Assembly: GCA_903871775.1 (NCBI GenBank)
Contig: CAIQIA010000018.1
Coordinates: forward strand, 1 to 64,000
Direction: 5' to 3'
DNA length: 64,000 nucleotides
Origin: an uncultured cyanobacterium
GTDB lineage: Bacteria; Cyanobacteriota; Cyanobacteriia; PCC-6307; Cyanobiaceae
Of this stretch, positions 55,168-62,788 are shown piece after piece (within the stretch, counting starts at the first letter, position 1; each line of letters begins with the position of its first letter). The notes under the pieces were generated by a model. That model was not told the origin of the DNA. It did not search any database and was given only the letters and a program-made list of their open reading frames with translations. Position numbers and translations under genes: made by a program.

Positions 55168-56336
55168 GACAGCCATTGGTCGATCAGATCCTCGGCCCGG
55201 GCGGGGGTGTGGTCCAGGGCCGCCCGCCGGGCCCCCTGGGCCAGGCGGCGCCGCTGGTCGGGGTCGGCCGCCAGGGCCGCCAGGGCCGCCGCCAGGGGCC
55301 GGGCCGCCTCCGGTCCTGGGGGCGCCGTCAGACCGCAGCCGTGGTGCTCCACCAGGGCCACCAGGGGCGAAGCCGGCGGAGCGATGGCCAGGAGCGGGCA
55401 CCCGGCCGCCAGGGCGGTGAAGGTCTTGCTGGGCAGGGACGCCGCGGCCAGCCCCTCCGCCAGGGCCACCACGGCCAGGTCGGCGGCCGCCAGGGCGACG
55501 GCCAGACCCTCGGGGGGGAGGGTCTCGAGAAAGACCACCTGCCGCAGCAGCCCCCGGCGGCCCAGCCGACGCTGCAGCTGCGGGCGGCGCCCCCCCTGCC
55601 CCACCAGCAGCAGCCGGGCCCCGGGCGCCGGCAGCAGGGGCAGGGCCTCGAGCAGGGGCTCGAGCGGATGGCTGAACCCCAGATTGCCGGCGTAGATCAG
55701 CAGCAAGGCCCCGTCAGCGGCAAGGCGCTGCCGGAAGGCCGCCACGGCCCCCGGCGGCGGCGGCGGCAGCGGCGCCCCCCAGGGGGGCACCACCCGCACC
55801 GTGCGGGCCCAGGCCGCCTCGCTGCCGAAGCAGGGGCGCAGGGCCTCGGCCATCGGGGCACTGAGGGTGATGACCCGCTCGGCCCCGCCGACCACCCGCC
55901 GGTTGAGCCGTTGCCAGAGGGCGATCAACGGCGCCAGGGCCAGACGCGGCCCCGGCCCGAGGCCGGCGAGCACCTGCGGATACAGGTCATACAGCAGCAG
56001 GCTGTAGGGGCGGCGGGCCAGGGGCGCCAGCAGGGGCGCCAGCGGCGGGTTGCTCACCACCAGCAGCGGACCGGCGGCGGACCGGCGGCGACGGCCGTCG
56101 TGCCACAGCCGCCAGGCGAGCCAGAGACTGAAGCCAGCCCAGGTCAGCAGGCGCAGGGGGACCGAGGTGCGCCGGTAGGCCGGGCCACGCCGCAGCCTCA
56201 GGGGCGGCAGCGAGGGGGGCAGCGTTCCAGCGGCCATCAGGGTCACGGGGCCCCGCCGGGCGGCGGCCGCCACCACATCGGCGAACAGGGGCCCCACCGT
56301 CTGGTTCACCAGCAGCAGATCAGGCGGGTCGGCCAT
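55164..56336 (-). CDS. Glycosyltransferase family 4 (WbuB-like)
   Basis: A 390-residue GT-B glycosyltransferase. The N-terminal acceptor domain has LLVNQTVGPLFADVVAAAA and LLLYDLYPQVLAGLGPG; the C-terminal donor domain has LLLIYAGNLGFSHPLEPLLE, VVFLETLPPEGLAVALAAAD and LPSKTFTALAAGCPLLAIAP. SK-x-F-x-A-x-G is the WbuB type. It overlaps the sugar transferase stop by one base and the WcaF-like start by 4. The sugar added is unknown. Confidence 0.82.
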   Translation of the reverse strand: MADPPDLLLVNQTVGPLFADVVAAAARRGPVTLMAAGTLPPSLPPLRLRRGPAYRRTSVPLRLLTWAGFSLWLAWRLWHDGRRRRSAAGPLLVVSNPPLAPLLAPLARRPYSLLLYDLYPQVLAGLGPGPRLALAPLIALWQRLNRRVVGGAERVITLSAPMAEALRPCFGSEAAWARTVRVVPPWGAPLPPPPPGAVAAFRQRLAADGALLLIYAGNLGFSHPLEPLLEALPLLPAPGARLLLVGQGGRRPQLQRRLGRRGLLRQVVFLETLPPEGLAVALAAADLAVVALAEGLAAASLPSKTFTALAAGCPLLAIAPPASPLVALVEHHGCGLTAPPGPEAARPLAAALAALAADPDQRRRLAQGARRAALDHTPARAEDLIDQWLS

Positions 56337-56941
56337 CAGCCCCTGCCGGTGAACGGGGCCATGGTGGCCTGGTCGGGGGCGCTGATGCCCCGACGACCGA
56401 GCACCACCAGGGGGGTGCGCAGCAGGATCAGCAGGTCGAGCCCCAGGGAGCAGTGCCGCACATACCAGACATCACAGGCGAAGCGTCGACGCCAGCTGAG
56501 GCTGTTGCGCCCCCGGACCTGCGCCCAGCCCGTCAGACCGGGGCGGACCCGCAGCCGTCGGGCCTGGCGAGGGCTGTAGAGGGGCAGGTAGGCCAGTGGC
56601 AGGGGCCGCGGACCCACCAGGCTCATCTCGCCCCGCATCACGTTCAGCAGCTGGGGCAGCTCGTCGAGGGAACTGGCCCGCAGCCGGCGCCCGAAGGGCG
56701 TCATCCGCTCGGCATCGCTGCCGCGCCCGGGGCCCAGGGGCAGCAGGCTGCGGAACTTGACCAGCCGGAAGGGCCGGCCATGGCGGCCGCTGCGCTCCTG
56801 CACATGGAACACCGGAGCCCCCAGGCGCCAGAAGACCAGCAGGGCCAGCAGCAGCAGCAGGGGCAGCAGCAGCAGCAGGGCCACCAGGGCCACCAGCCGG
56901 TCGGCCAGATGCTTGACCGCGAGGTAGGGCATCGGCGTCAT
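56336..56941 (-). CDS. Priming sugar-phosphate transferase (PglC/WcaJ-type)
   Basis: A 201-residue monotopic phosphoglycosyl transferase that puts the first sugar phosphate on undecaprenyl phosphate. The N-terminal helix (about 12-36) is followed by PVFHVQERSGRHGRPFRLVK, FRSLLPLGPG, SLDELPQLLNVMRGEMSLVG PRPLP and VRPGLTGWAQVRGR (Asp-Glu catalytic pair in SLDEL). It is short, without the extra helices of WbaP, so PglC-like. Start 56941 overlaps the upstream gene by 4 bases. Confidence 0.9.
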   Translation of the reverse strand: MTPMPYLAVKHLADRLVALVALLLLLPLLLLLALLVFWRLGAPVFHVQERSGRHGRPFRLVKFRSLLPLGPGRGSDAERMTPFGRRLRASSLDELPQLLNVMRGEMSLVGPRPLPLAYLPLYSPRQARRLRVRPGLTGWAQVRGRNSLSWRRRFACDVWYVRHCSLGLDLLILLRTPLVVLGRRGISAPDQATMAPFTGRG

Positions 56942-58020
56942 GGTGGCGACGGGCCGCACACCCACGCGGGCCGGTCGGCCTGGCCCTGGAGCCAGGCGTA
57001 GAGCTCCAGGGTCTGGCGGGCCACCCGGTCCCAGCCGTGGTGATGCACCACATAACGACGGCCGGCGGCCCCCATGGCCGCCGCCGCCGCCGGGGACAGG
57101 CCATACCAGCGCTGCAGCACCGCCATCAGCGCCGGCGGATCCGGCGGGGCCGGCCAGGCTGCCTCCACCTGAAAGGCCTCGGGCAGATGGCACCCCGGAC
57201 TGAGCAGGCAGGGCAGCCCCCAGGCCATCGCCTCGAGGGCGGCCATCGGCAACCCCTCGCTGTATGACGGCAGCACGAACCCGTCGGCATGGCCGTAGCA
57301 GCTGTCGCGCACGGGTCCCGCCACGGCCCCCACCGACAGCACCTGCGGCAGGGGACGCCGCTGCAGCCGCCGCTCCAGGGCGCCGCCATCGCCGAACCCC
57401 GCCAGCACCAGCCAGGCATCGCGGATGCCGGCCTCGACCGTCCAGCGCTCCCAGGCCTGCAGCAGCGGCTCCAGGCCCTTCTTCGCATGGAAGCGGCCCA
57501 GGAACAGCAGCACCCGCGCCTCCGACGGCAGGCGACCGTGCCAGGGGGGCGGCGGCAGGGGGACCCGGCGGTCGGGCAGGTCGACGCCGTTCGGGATCAG
57601 GGCCACCGGCACAGGCAATCCCAGGGCCTGCAGCACGTCGGCCTCGGGGCGGCAGAGGGCCTGCAGACAACCGGCGGTGGCGAGGGTGCGCCGTTCGCCC
57701 CACCACCACAGCAGTGCCTTGGGCAGACCCCGCCGGCGGGCGGCCCAGGGGTCGAGCATGCCGTGGGGCGTGACCACCAGCGGCAGCCCCGACCGTCGCA
57801 GGCGCCGCGCTGCCCGGCTGGAGGCCAGCCAGAGGCCATGGCTGTGCACCACCGCCGCACCGGCCGCAACCGCCGCCTGCCGCTGGTCGCCGGCGTCGGC
57901 AGGGCAGAGCTGCACCATCAGGCCCTGGCTGCGCTGGGCAGCGGCCAGCCGAGCGATGGCCACCCCGATGCCGCCGGACCGGCGCGGGTCAGCGCTGCTG
58001 AGCAGATGGGCGACGGTCAT
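56938..58020 (-). CDS. Glycosyltransferase family 4
   Basis: A 360-residue GT-B enzyme. It has N-terminal HLLSSADPRRSGGIGVAIAR, VVHSHGLWLASSRAARRLRR, VTPHGMLDPWAARRRGLPKA, and C-terminal VLLFLGRFHAKKGLEPLLQA with PSYSEGLPMAALEAMAWGLP (EX7E motif). The HGLW/PHGMLDPW pattern is typical of exopolysaccharide mannosyl/galactosyl-transferases, but the donor sugar is not determinable. The 5' end overlaps the 3' end of the Wzy-like gene by 32 bases. Confidence 0.87.
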   Translation of the reverse strand: MTVAHLLSSADPRRSGGIGVAIARLAAAQRSQGLMVQLCPADAGDQRQAAVAAGAAVVHSHGLWLASSRAARRLRRSGLPLVVTPHGMLDPWAARRRGLPKALLWWWGERRTLATAGCLQALCRPEADVLQALGLPVPVALIPNGVDLPDRRVPLPPPPWHGRLPSEARVLLFLGRFHAKKGLEPLLQAWERWTVEAGIRDAWLVLAGFGDGGALERRLQRRPLPQVLSVGAVAGPVRDSCYGHADGFVLPSYSEGLPMAALEAMAWGLPCLLSPGCHLPEAFQVEAAWPAPPDPPALMAVLQRWYGLSPAAAAAMGAAGRRYVVHHHGWDRVARQTLELYAWLQGQADRPAWVCGPSPP

Positions 58021-59341
58021 CGGCGATGGGAACGAGCAGCAGCAGCGGCGGCAGCACCGTGAACACGGCCAGCATGACCACCTGGGGCAGGTAGCCCCGG
58101 CTCACCACCACATAGAGGTACGCGAGGGCCAGGGCGGTGACCACCTGCACGAGGGGATCGCCCCGGCAGACCAGAAACCCGTTCCAGATCCGGCGGTAGA
58201 GCAGCCCCAGCAGCAGGTAACCCGTGACCACCCCCGGCCAGCCGGCCATGAGGGCGTACTCGGCCCAGTTCAGCACCGCGGCCCCCGTGCTGGCCGGGGC
58301 ACTGCCATAGAGGCGGGCGAGGGCATCGAGCAGGTAGCTGGCCGACTCCTTGCCAGGCAGCAGCGCCGAGGGCACCGGGAACAGCAGGGTGCGCAGCAGG
58401 GGCTCGGCGCCGACGTTGGCGATCGCATCGGGCACCGCCTGCACCAGGGCAGCGGAGGGGAAGAAGATCGCCGCTTCGCCGAAGCCGGCCTGGACCACCT
58501 CCGCCGCCCCGACCCCGCGCAGCAGCGACAGATCGAGCCCCAGCCCGTACTGGCGGGTAAGACCGATGGCCCCCGAAGCCAGCAGCAGCAGCGCCGCGGC
58601 AGCGGTCAGCAGCGGCAGGGACGGGCGGCGACCGCCGGCCAGCACCGGCAGCAGCAGCAGGGGCACGAGCAGCAGCACCAGCCGGTAGCGGAAGCCGATG
58701 GCGGTGAACAGGGCCGCCGCCACGAGCGTCCAGAGCAGCAGGGGCCAGAGGGGACGCCAGGGCTGGCGCAGCCGCACCGCCAGCAGCAGGCAGGTGCCGG
58801 GAATCAGCAGGTTGACCGCCAGGGCGGCGTAGTTGGCGAAGGGGCCCAGCTCGTTGGCGGCGCCCCCCGGCAGGTCGGAGGCCAGCACCAGGGGATTCAG
58901 CTGCAGCAGCAGCCGCCCGGGGCCGACACTCAGGCCATGGAGGGCCAGGCCGGTGCCGTTGAGGATCCAGCCCAGCCGCCAGGCGCGACCCGGATCGAAC
59001 GGCGGCCGCTGCCGCCGCGGCGGGGCCGCAGCCGGCAGCAGGCCATAGCCCAGCAGGAAGCCGCCGTAGGCCAGCAGGGAGGTCTGCCAGCCGACATCAA
59101 GCACCCCCCGGAAGTTCACCCCCCGGTCGATCCAGCCGCCGGTGGCCAGGGCCAGCAACGGGCCCGCCACCGAGTAGTAGGCAAAGATCACCGCCAGCAC
59201 CAGGGGCGGTTCGAACCAGGCCAGGGGCGACCGGCGATCGGCGGCCCGCAGGGGCCAGAGCAGCAGCAGCGCCACCAGGCTCAGCAGCCAGAAGAGCTCA
59301 TCACCCCGCAGCCGCCCTGGATCGAAGACGGCGTCGGTCAT
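57989..59341 (-). CDS. Wzy-like O-antigen/EPS polymerase
   Basis: A 450-residue integral membrane protein with about 12 predicted helices and a large periplasmic loop near the middle (about 290-350, including SALLPGKESASYLLDALARL). Such proteins join polysaccharide repeat units. Sequence conservation in this family is low; the call rests on topology, length and the surrounding glycosyltransferase genes. Start 59341 overlaps the upstream glycosyltransferase by 4 bases, and the 3' end runs 32 bases into the next gene. Confidence 0.72.
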   Translation of the reverse strand: MTDAVFDPGRLRGDELFWLLSLVALLLLWPLRAADRRSPLAWFEPPLVLAVIFAYYSVAGPLLALATGGWIDRGVNFRGVLDVGWQTSLLAYGGFLLGYGLLPAAAPPRRQRPPFDPGRAWRLGWILNGTGLALHGLSVGPGRLLLQLNPLVLASDLPGGAANELGPFANYAALAVNLLIPGTCLLLAVRLRQPWRPLWPLLLWTLVAAALFTAIGFRYRLVLLLVPLLLLPVLAGGRRPSLPLLTAAAALLLLASGAIGLTRQYGLGLDLSLLRGVGAAEVVQAGFGEAAIFFPSAALVQAVPDAIANVGAEPLLRTLLFPVPSALLPGKESASYLLDALARLYGSAPASTGAAVLNWAEYALMAGWPGVVTGYLLLGLLYRRIWNGFLVCRGDPLVQVVTALALAYLYVVVSRGYLPQVVMLAVFTVLPPLLLLVPIADDRRPSAQQR

Positions 59342-60477
59342 TGCTGACGGGCCACCAGGGCCCCCAGTCTGGAGCGCCGCGGCGAGGCCAGAGCTGTGGC
59401 GACGGCGGCCTCGAGGCCGTCGGCGAAGGCCTCGGGATCGAAGCGGCTCAGGCGGGCCGCCGCCGCCTGACGCAACCGCTCCCGCCGATCGGGAGGCAGG
59501 GCCTCGAGCTGATGCAGCAGCTGCGTCAGGGCCTCCGGATCGCCGGGATCGAAGCTCCAGCCGGTGGTTCCCTCGTCGATCAGGTCGACGGCGCAGCCGG
59601 CGCCACGGCTCACCAGCACCGGCAGACCCGCCGCCATCGCCTCGTTGACCACCAGCCCCCACTGGTCCACCAGGCTGGGCAGCACGAACCCCGAAGCGGT
59701 GGCGTAGAGCCGTCGCAGATCCTCAAGCTGCTGAAAGGGGAGCACGCTCACCCGGCAGGGGTCGGGCAGCCGCGCGATCGTCTGCCGCACCAGGGGTTCC
59801 TCGGGGCCGTCGCCCACCAGCTGGAGCCCCCAGCCGCCGCCGGCCGCCTGGTACGCGCCATAGGCCTGCAGCAGCAGCCGGTGGTTCTTGCGCGGCACGA
59901 AACGGGCGATGCACAGCAGCCGTGGCGGCTGGAGAGGCGTGGCGGTGGCGGCGGCGAAGAAGCGATTGTCGACCACATCCCAGGGCTGGTGGATCGCCCT
60001 CGCCGGAAACCCCAGCTCCTCGAGGTAGGCCCGGCTCTCGCGGCCCGCCACCAGCGCCGCCGAATGGCAACGCAGCAGGCAGCGCTTGGGTTGCTCGAGC
60101 CACCAAGGCCTGGGGCGGTCGGCCCGGCGGCTGTCGCTGACCATCACCAGGGGCAGCCCACGGGCCTGGGCCGCCAGCAGCAGACGCCGGTAGGCCCGGT
60201 CGGCCCAGCCCACCGTCACCACCACCGCCGGTCGGTGCTGCCCCAGCAGGGCGGCGAGCTGGGCGTCAAGGCGGGCCCGGGGCGGATCGACCTCAGGCCC
60301 GGCTGCTCCCTGCAGCCGCTCGACGCGGTAGCCGCCGCCCGTGGGGCTGAAGGCCCAGGGGTACTCCTGGGAGGCCGGACGGGTCTCGAGAACCACCAGG
60401 GGGAGGCGGGCCGCCGCGGCCCGGAAGCGGGCGTGGTGGTAAGGGCCGATGCGACGCAGGGCCAGCAGCACGGTCAT
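59338..60477 (-). CDS. Glycosyltransferase family 4
   Basis: A 379-residue GT-B enzyme with ALRRIGPYHHARFRAAAARL at the N-terminus, LLCIARFVPRKNHRLLLQAY opening the donor domain, and VLPSLVDQWGLVVNEAMAAG with LPVLVSRGAGCAVDLI (EX7E motif). It lies between two other polysaccharide genes with 4-base overlaps on both sides. The sugar added is unknown. Confidence 0.84.
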   Translation of the reverse strand: MTVLLALRRIGPYHHARFRAAAARLPLVVLETRPASQEYPWAFSPTGGGYRVERLQGAAGPEVDPPRARLDAQLAALLGQHRPAVVVTVGWADRAYRRLLLAAQARGLPLVMVSDSRRADRPRPWWLEQPKRCLLRCHSAALVAGRESRAYLEELGFPARAIHQPWDVVDNRFFAAATATPLQPPRLLCIARFVPRKNHRLLLQAYGAYQAAGGGWGLQLVGDGPEEPLVRQTIARLPDPCRVSVLPFQQLEDLRRLYATASGFVLPSLVDQWGLVVNEAMAAGLPVLVSRGAGCAVDLIDEGTTGWSFDPGDPEALTQLLHQLEALPPDRRERLRQAAAARLSRFDPEAFADGLEAAVATALASPRRSRLGALVARQQ

Positions 60478-61667
60478 GGGGGCGGCACCTCTGCGGCGGG
60501 CGGCTCCTGCAGGGCGGTCAGCAACCGCTCGCCATAGCGGCTCCAGCCGTGGTCCAGGGCCCGCCGCCGGGCGGCCGCCCCCAGCCGCTGCCGCAGGTCA
60601 CGGTCCTCGATCAGCTGCTGCAGCCGGTCGGCCAGCGCCTCGGCATCCCGCACCGGCACCACGAAACCCTCGACGCCATCCCGCACCAGGGCGCCGCAAT
60701 GGCTGGTGGTGACCACCGGCACCCCGCAGGCCATCGCCTCCAGGTGGGCCAGGGCAAAGCTGTCGGTGAGGGTGGGCAGCACCACCACATCGGCCCGCTG
60801 AACCTCGGCGGCCATGCGGCTGCGGGGCACCGGCCCGAGGTAGGTGGGGCCGGCGAACAGCGGGGTGGTCACATCCACCTGCCAGGCCCCGGCGATGCGG
60901 CAGTGGTGGGGCACCCGTCGGCGGCGGAGCAGGCGGCAGGCCTCCGCCAGGTAGTGGTGCCCCTTGCCGAGACCCACGCGCCCCACGCTCAGCAACCGTC
61001 CCGGTTCGGGGCTCACGGGCAGGTCGAACCAGTGTTCGGGGATGCCGTAGGGCACCAGCCGCAGCCTGGCGGGGTCGCAGCCCAGGGCCAGGCAGCTGTC
61101 GCGGCAGTAGATCGACGGCACCAGCACCCGCTGGCTGACGGCCCACTTGCGCCGGTCGCGGGCGATGCCGGCCTCGACCACCTCGGCAGCCTCGCCCGGG
61201 GGCTCGACCCCCGGGAAGCGCCGGCGTTCCTCCAGCAGGATGCGGCCGGCATCGGCACTGATGATCAGCTCGTGGATGACGCTCAGCCCCTGGTCACGGG
61301 CCCGTTTCACCGTTTCGAGATCGTCGTTGATGAAGCTGGTGTAGACGGCCTCGGCGCCGGCGAAGCCCTCACGGGCAGCCCGCTGCAGCAGGGCCGGCGC
61401 CCCCCTGCCGGCCAGGGTGGCCATGACCTGCTCCCGCACCAGCCGCCGGGGCAGGTCGGCCGGCAGCCGCCGGGCCAGCAGGCGCTGCAGGGCCGGCGGC
61501 TGCCGGCCCTGCAGCCAGAGGGCCCCGAGGGCCCGCAGGGACCGGTGGTCGCCATGCAGGTCGGTGTACAGGGCCGCCAGGGCACCGGCGCGGGCGAGCA
61601 GGGCGGGCACCGCGTAGTGGAGGCGCGCCCCGGGCTGCAGCACGGCGTAGCGGGGCAGGCGCTGCAT
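60474..61667 (-). CDS. Glycosyltransferase family 4
   Basis: A 397-residue GT-B enzyme. The acceptor half begins with YAVLQPGARLHYAVPALLAR and has an unusual long helical insert (about 45-130). The donor half includes RLLSVGRVGLGKGHHYLAEA and LPTLTDSFALAHLEAMACGV PVVTTSHCG. The start codon overlaps the upstream stop by one base (TGATG). N-terminal features resemble capsular mannosyltransferase-like proteins, but no donor can be named. Confidence 0.82.
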   Translation of the reverse strand: MQRLPRYAVLQPGARLHYAVPALLARAGALAALYTDLHGDHRSLRALGALWLQGRQPPALQRLLARRLPADLPRRLVREQVMATLAGRGAPALLQRAAREGFAGAEAVYTSFINDDLETVKRARDQGLSVIHELIISADAGRILLEERRRFPGVEPPGEAAEVVEAGIARDRRKWAVSQRVLVPSIYCRDSCLALGCDPARLRLVPYGIPEHWFDLPVSPEPGRLLSVGRVGLGKGHHYLAEACRLLRRRRVPHHCRIAGAWQVDVTTPLFAGPTYLGPVPRSRMAAEVQRADVVVLPTLTDSFALAHLEAMACGVPVVTTSHCGALVRDGVEGFVVPVRDAEALADRLQQLIEDRDLRQRLGAAARRRALDHGWSRYGERLLTALQEPPAAEVPPP

Positions 61668-62788
61668 CAACCCAGCAGCTCCTGCAGCCGGGCCGCCGCC
61701 ACCGCCCAGGTGAACTCGCCGCCGCGGGCAGCCAGGGCCTGGCGCCACCCGAGGTAGGCGCCATAGGGCGTCAGCCGGGCCTGGATCCAGTCGGCGACCT
61801 CCCCAGGGGAGGGATGGGGGGGGAACAGCCGGCCGCAGCCGGCATCGGGCAGGGTGGCGGGAATGCCCCCCACCGCGTGGGCCAGCACCGGCACCCCCAG
61901 GCGCAGGCATTCGCGGTTGCCGATCCCGAAGGCCTCAGCGCGGGAAAACAGCGTGCCGAAATGCCAGCTGCGCAGCTCCGCCACGAAGGTGGCCTCGTCC
62001 CGGCGCCGGTCGAGGAAGCCGACGGGGTCCAGGCAAGGATGGCGTGGCAGAGCCCCGGGGTCGGGGCCGACGGCCCGCACCCGGGTCGGCAGACCGCGCC
62101 CCTCGAGGGCTTCGGCGAGCTGCAGCACGAAGCCCCCCCCCTTGCGCTGCCAATCCTTGCCGAGGAAGCCGAGCCGCAGGGGCGCCCCGGGCCCCGGGGC
62201 CCCGGGGGGCGGACCGTCGGGCTGCGCCGCCAGCAGGGTCTCGTCCAGGTTCGCCCCCCCCGGCACCACCCACACCCGGGCGGGGTCGACACCGCAGTCG
62301 GCGATCACCGAGGCGGCCGCCCAGGGCGCCATGGTCACCACGGCCCCGGCGGCCTGCAGCGCCCGCCGTTCGCGCGCCAGCACCTGCCGGCGGTAGGCGG
62401 GCGCCAGCTGGCGGCCCGCGCCGTAGTCGTCGAACACCTGCCGGGTGGTGGCGTCGAGGTAGAAGTCGACACGCCAGCTCTGGGGCCAGGGCTGGGGCGG
62501 CAGCAGCGGCATGTGCGAGAGCAGCGCCAGGGGGCCGGCGGGCAGGGGCTGCTGCGCCAGCAGCGCCCGGCCGAAACCGGGGCTGTACTGGAAGCCGCCG
62601 GGCCGGCCATGGCGCAGCAGCTGCCGCAGGTTCCAGCAGCGGCGTTGGCGGGCCAGGGCCGAGGGCTGCAGGGCCAGCCCCCCCTGCAGCAGGCCGGCCG
62701 CGCGGCCGGCCGCCAGCAGCGCCGCCGGGATGCCGCTCCAGGCGGCGGGATCGGTGGCATCACCGCAGCAGAGCAGATAGCGGTTCAT
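61667..62788 (-). CDS. Glycosyltransferase (GT4-like)
   Basis: A 373-residue glycosyltransferase. The N-terminal half (YSPGFGRALLAQQPLPAGPL, HMPLLPPQPWPQSWRVDFYL) is weakly conserved; the C-terminal half has LRLGFLGKDWQRKGGGFVLQ, FSRAEAFGIGNRECLRLGVP and VLAHAVGGIP, a donor domain with E-rich motif of GT4. It overlaps the adjacent genes by 4 bases upstream and 1 base downstream. Substrate unknown. Confidence 0.8.
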   Translation of the reverse strand: MNRYLLCCGDATDPAAWSGIPAALLAAGRAAGLLQGGLALQPSALARQRRCWNLRQLLRHGRPGGFQYSPGFGRALLAQQPLPAGPLALLSHMPLLPPQPWPQSWRVDFYLDATTRQVFDDYGAGRQLAPAYRRQVLARERRALQAAGAVVTMAPWAAASVIADCGVDPARVWVVPGGANLDETLLAAQPDGPPPGAPGPGAPLRLGFLGKDWQRKGGGFVLQLAEALEGRGLPTRVRAVGPDPGALPRHPCLDPVGFLDRRRDEATFVAELRSWHFGTLFSRAEAFGIGNRECLRLGVPVLAHAVGGIPATLPDAGCGRLFPPHPSPGEVADWIQARLTPYGAYLGWRQALAARGGEFTWAVAAARLQELLG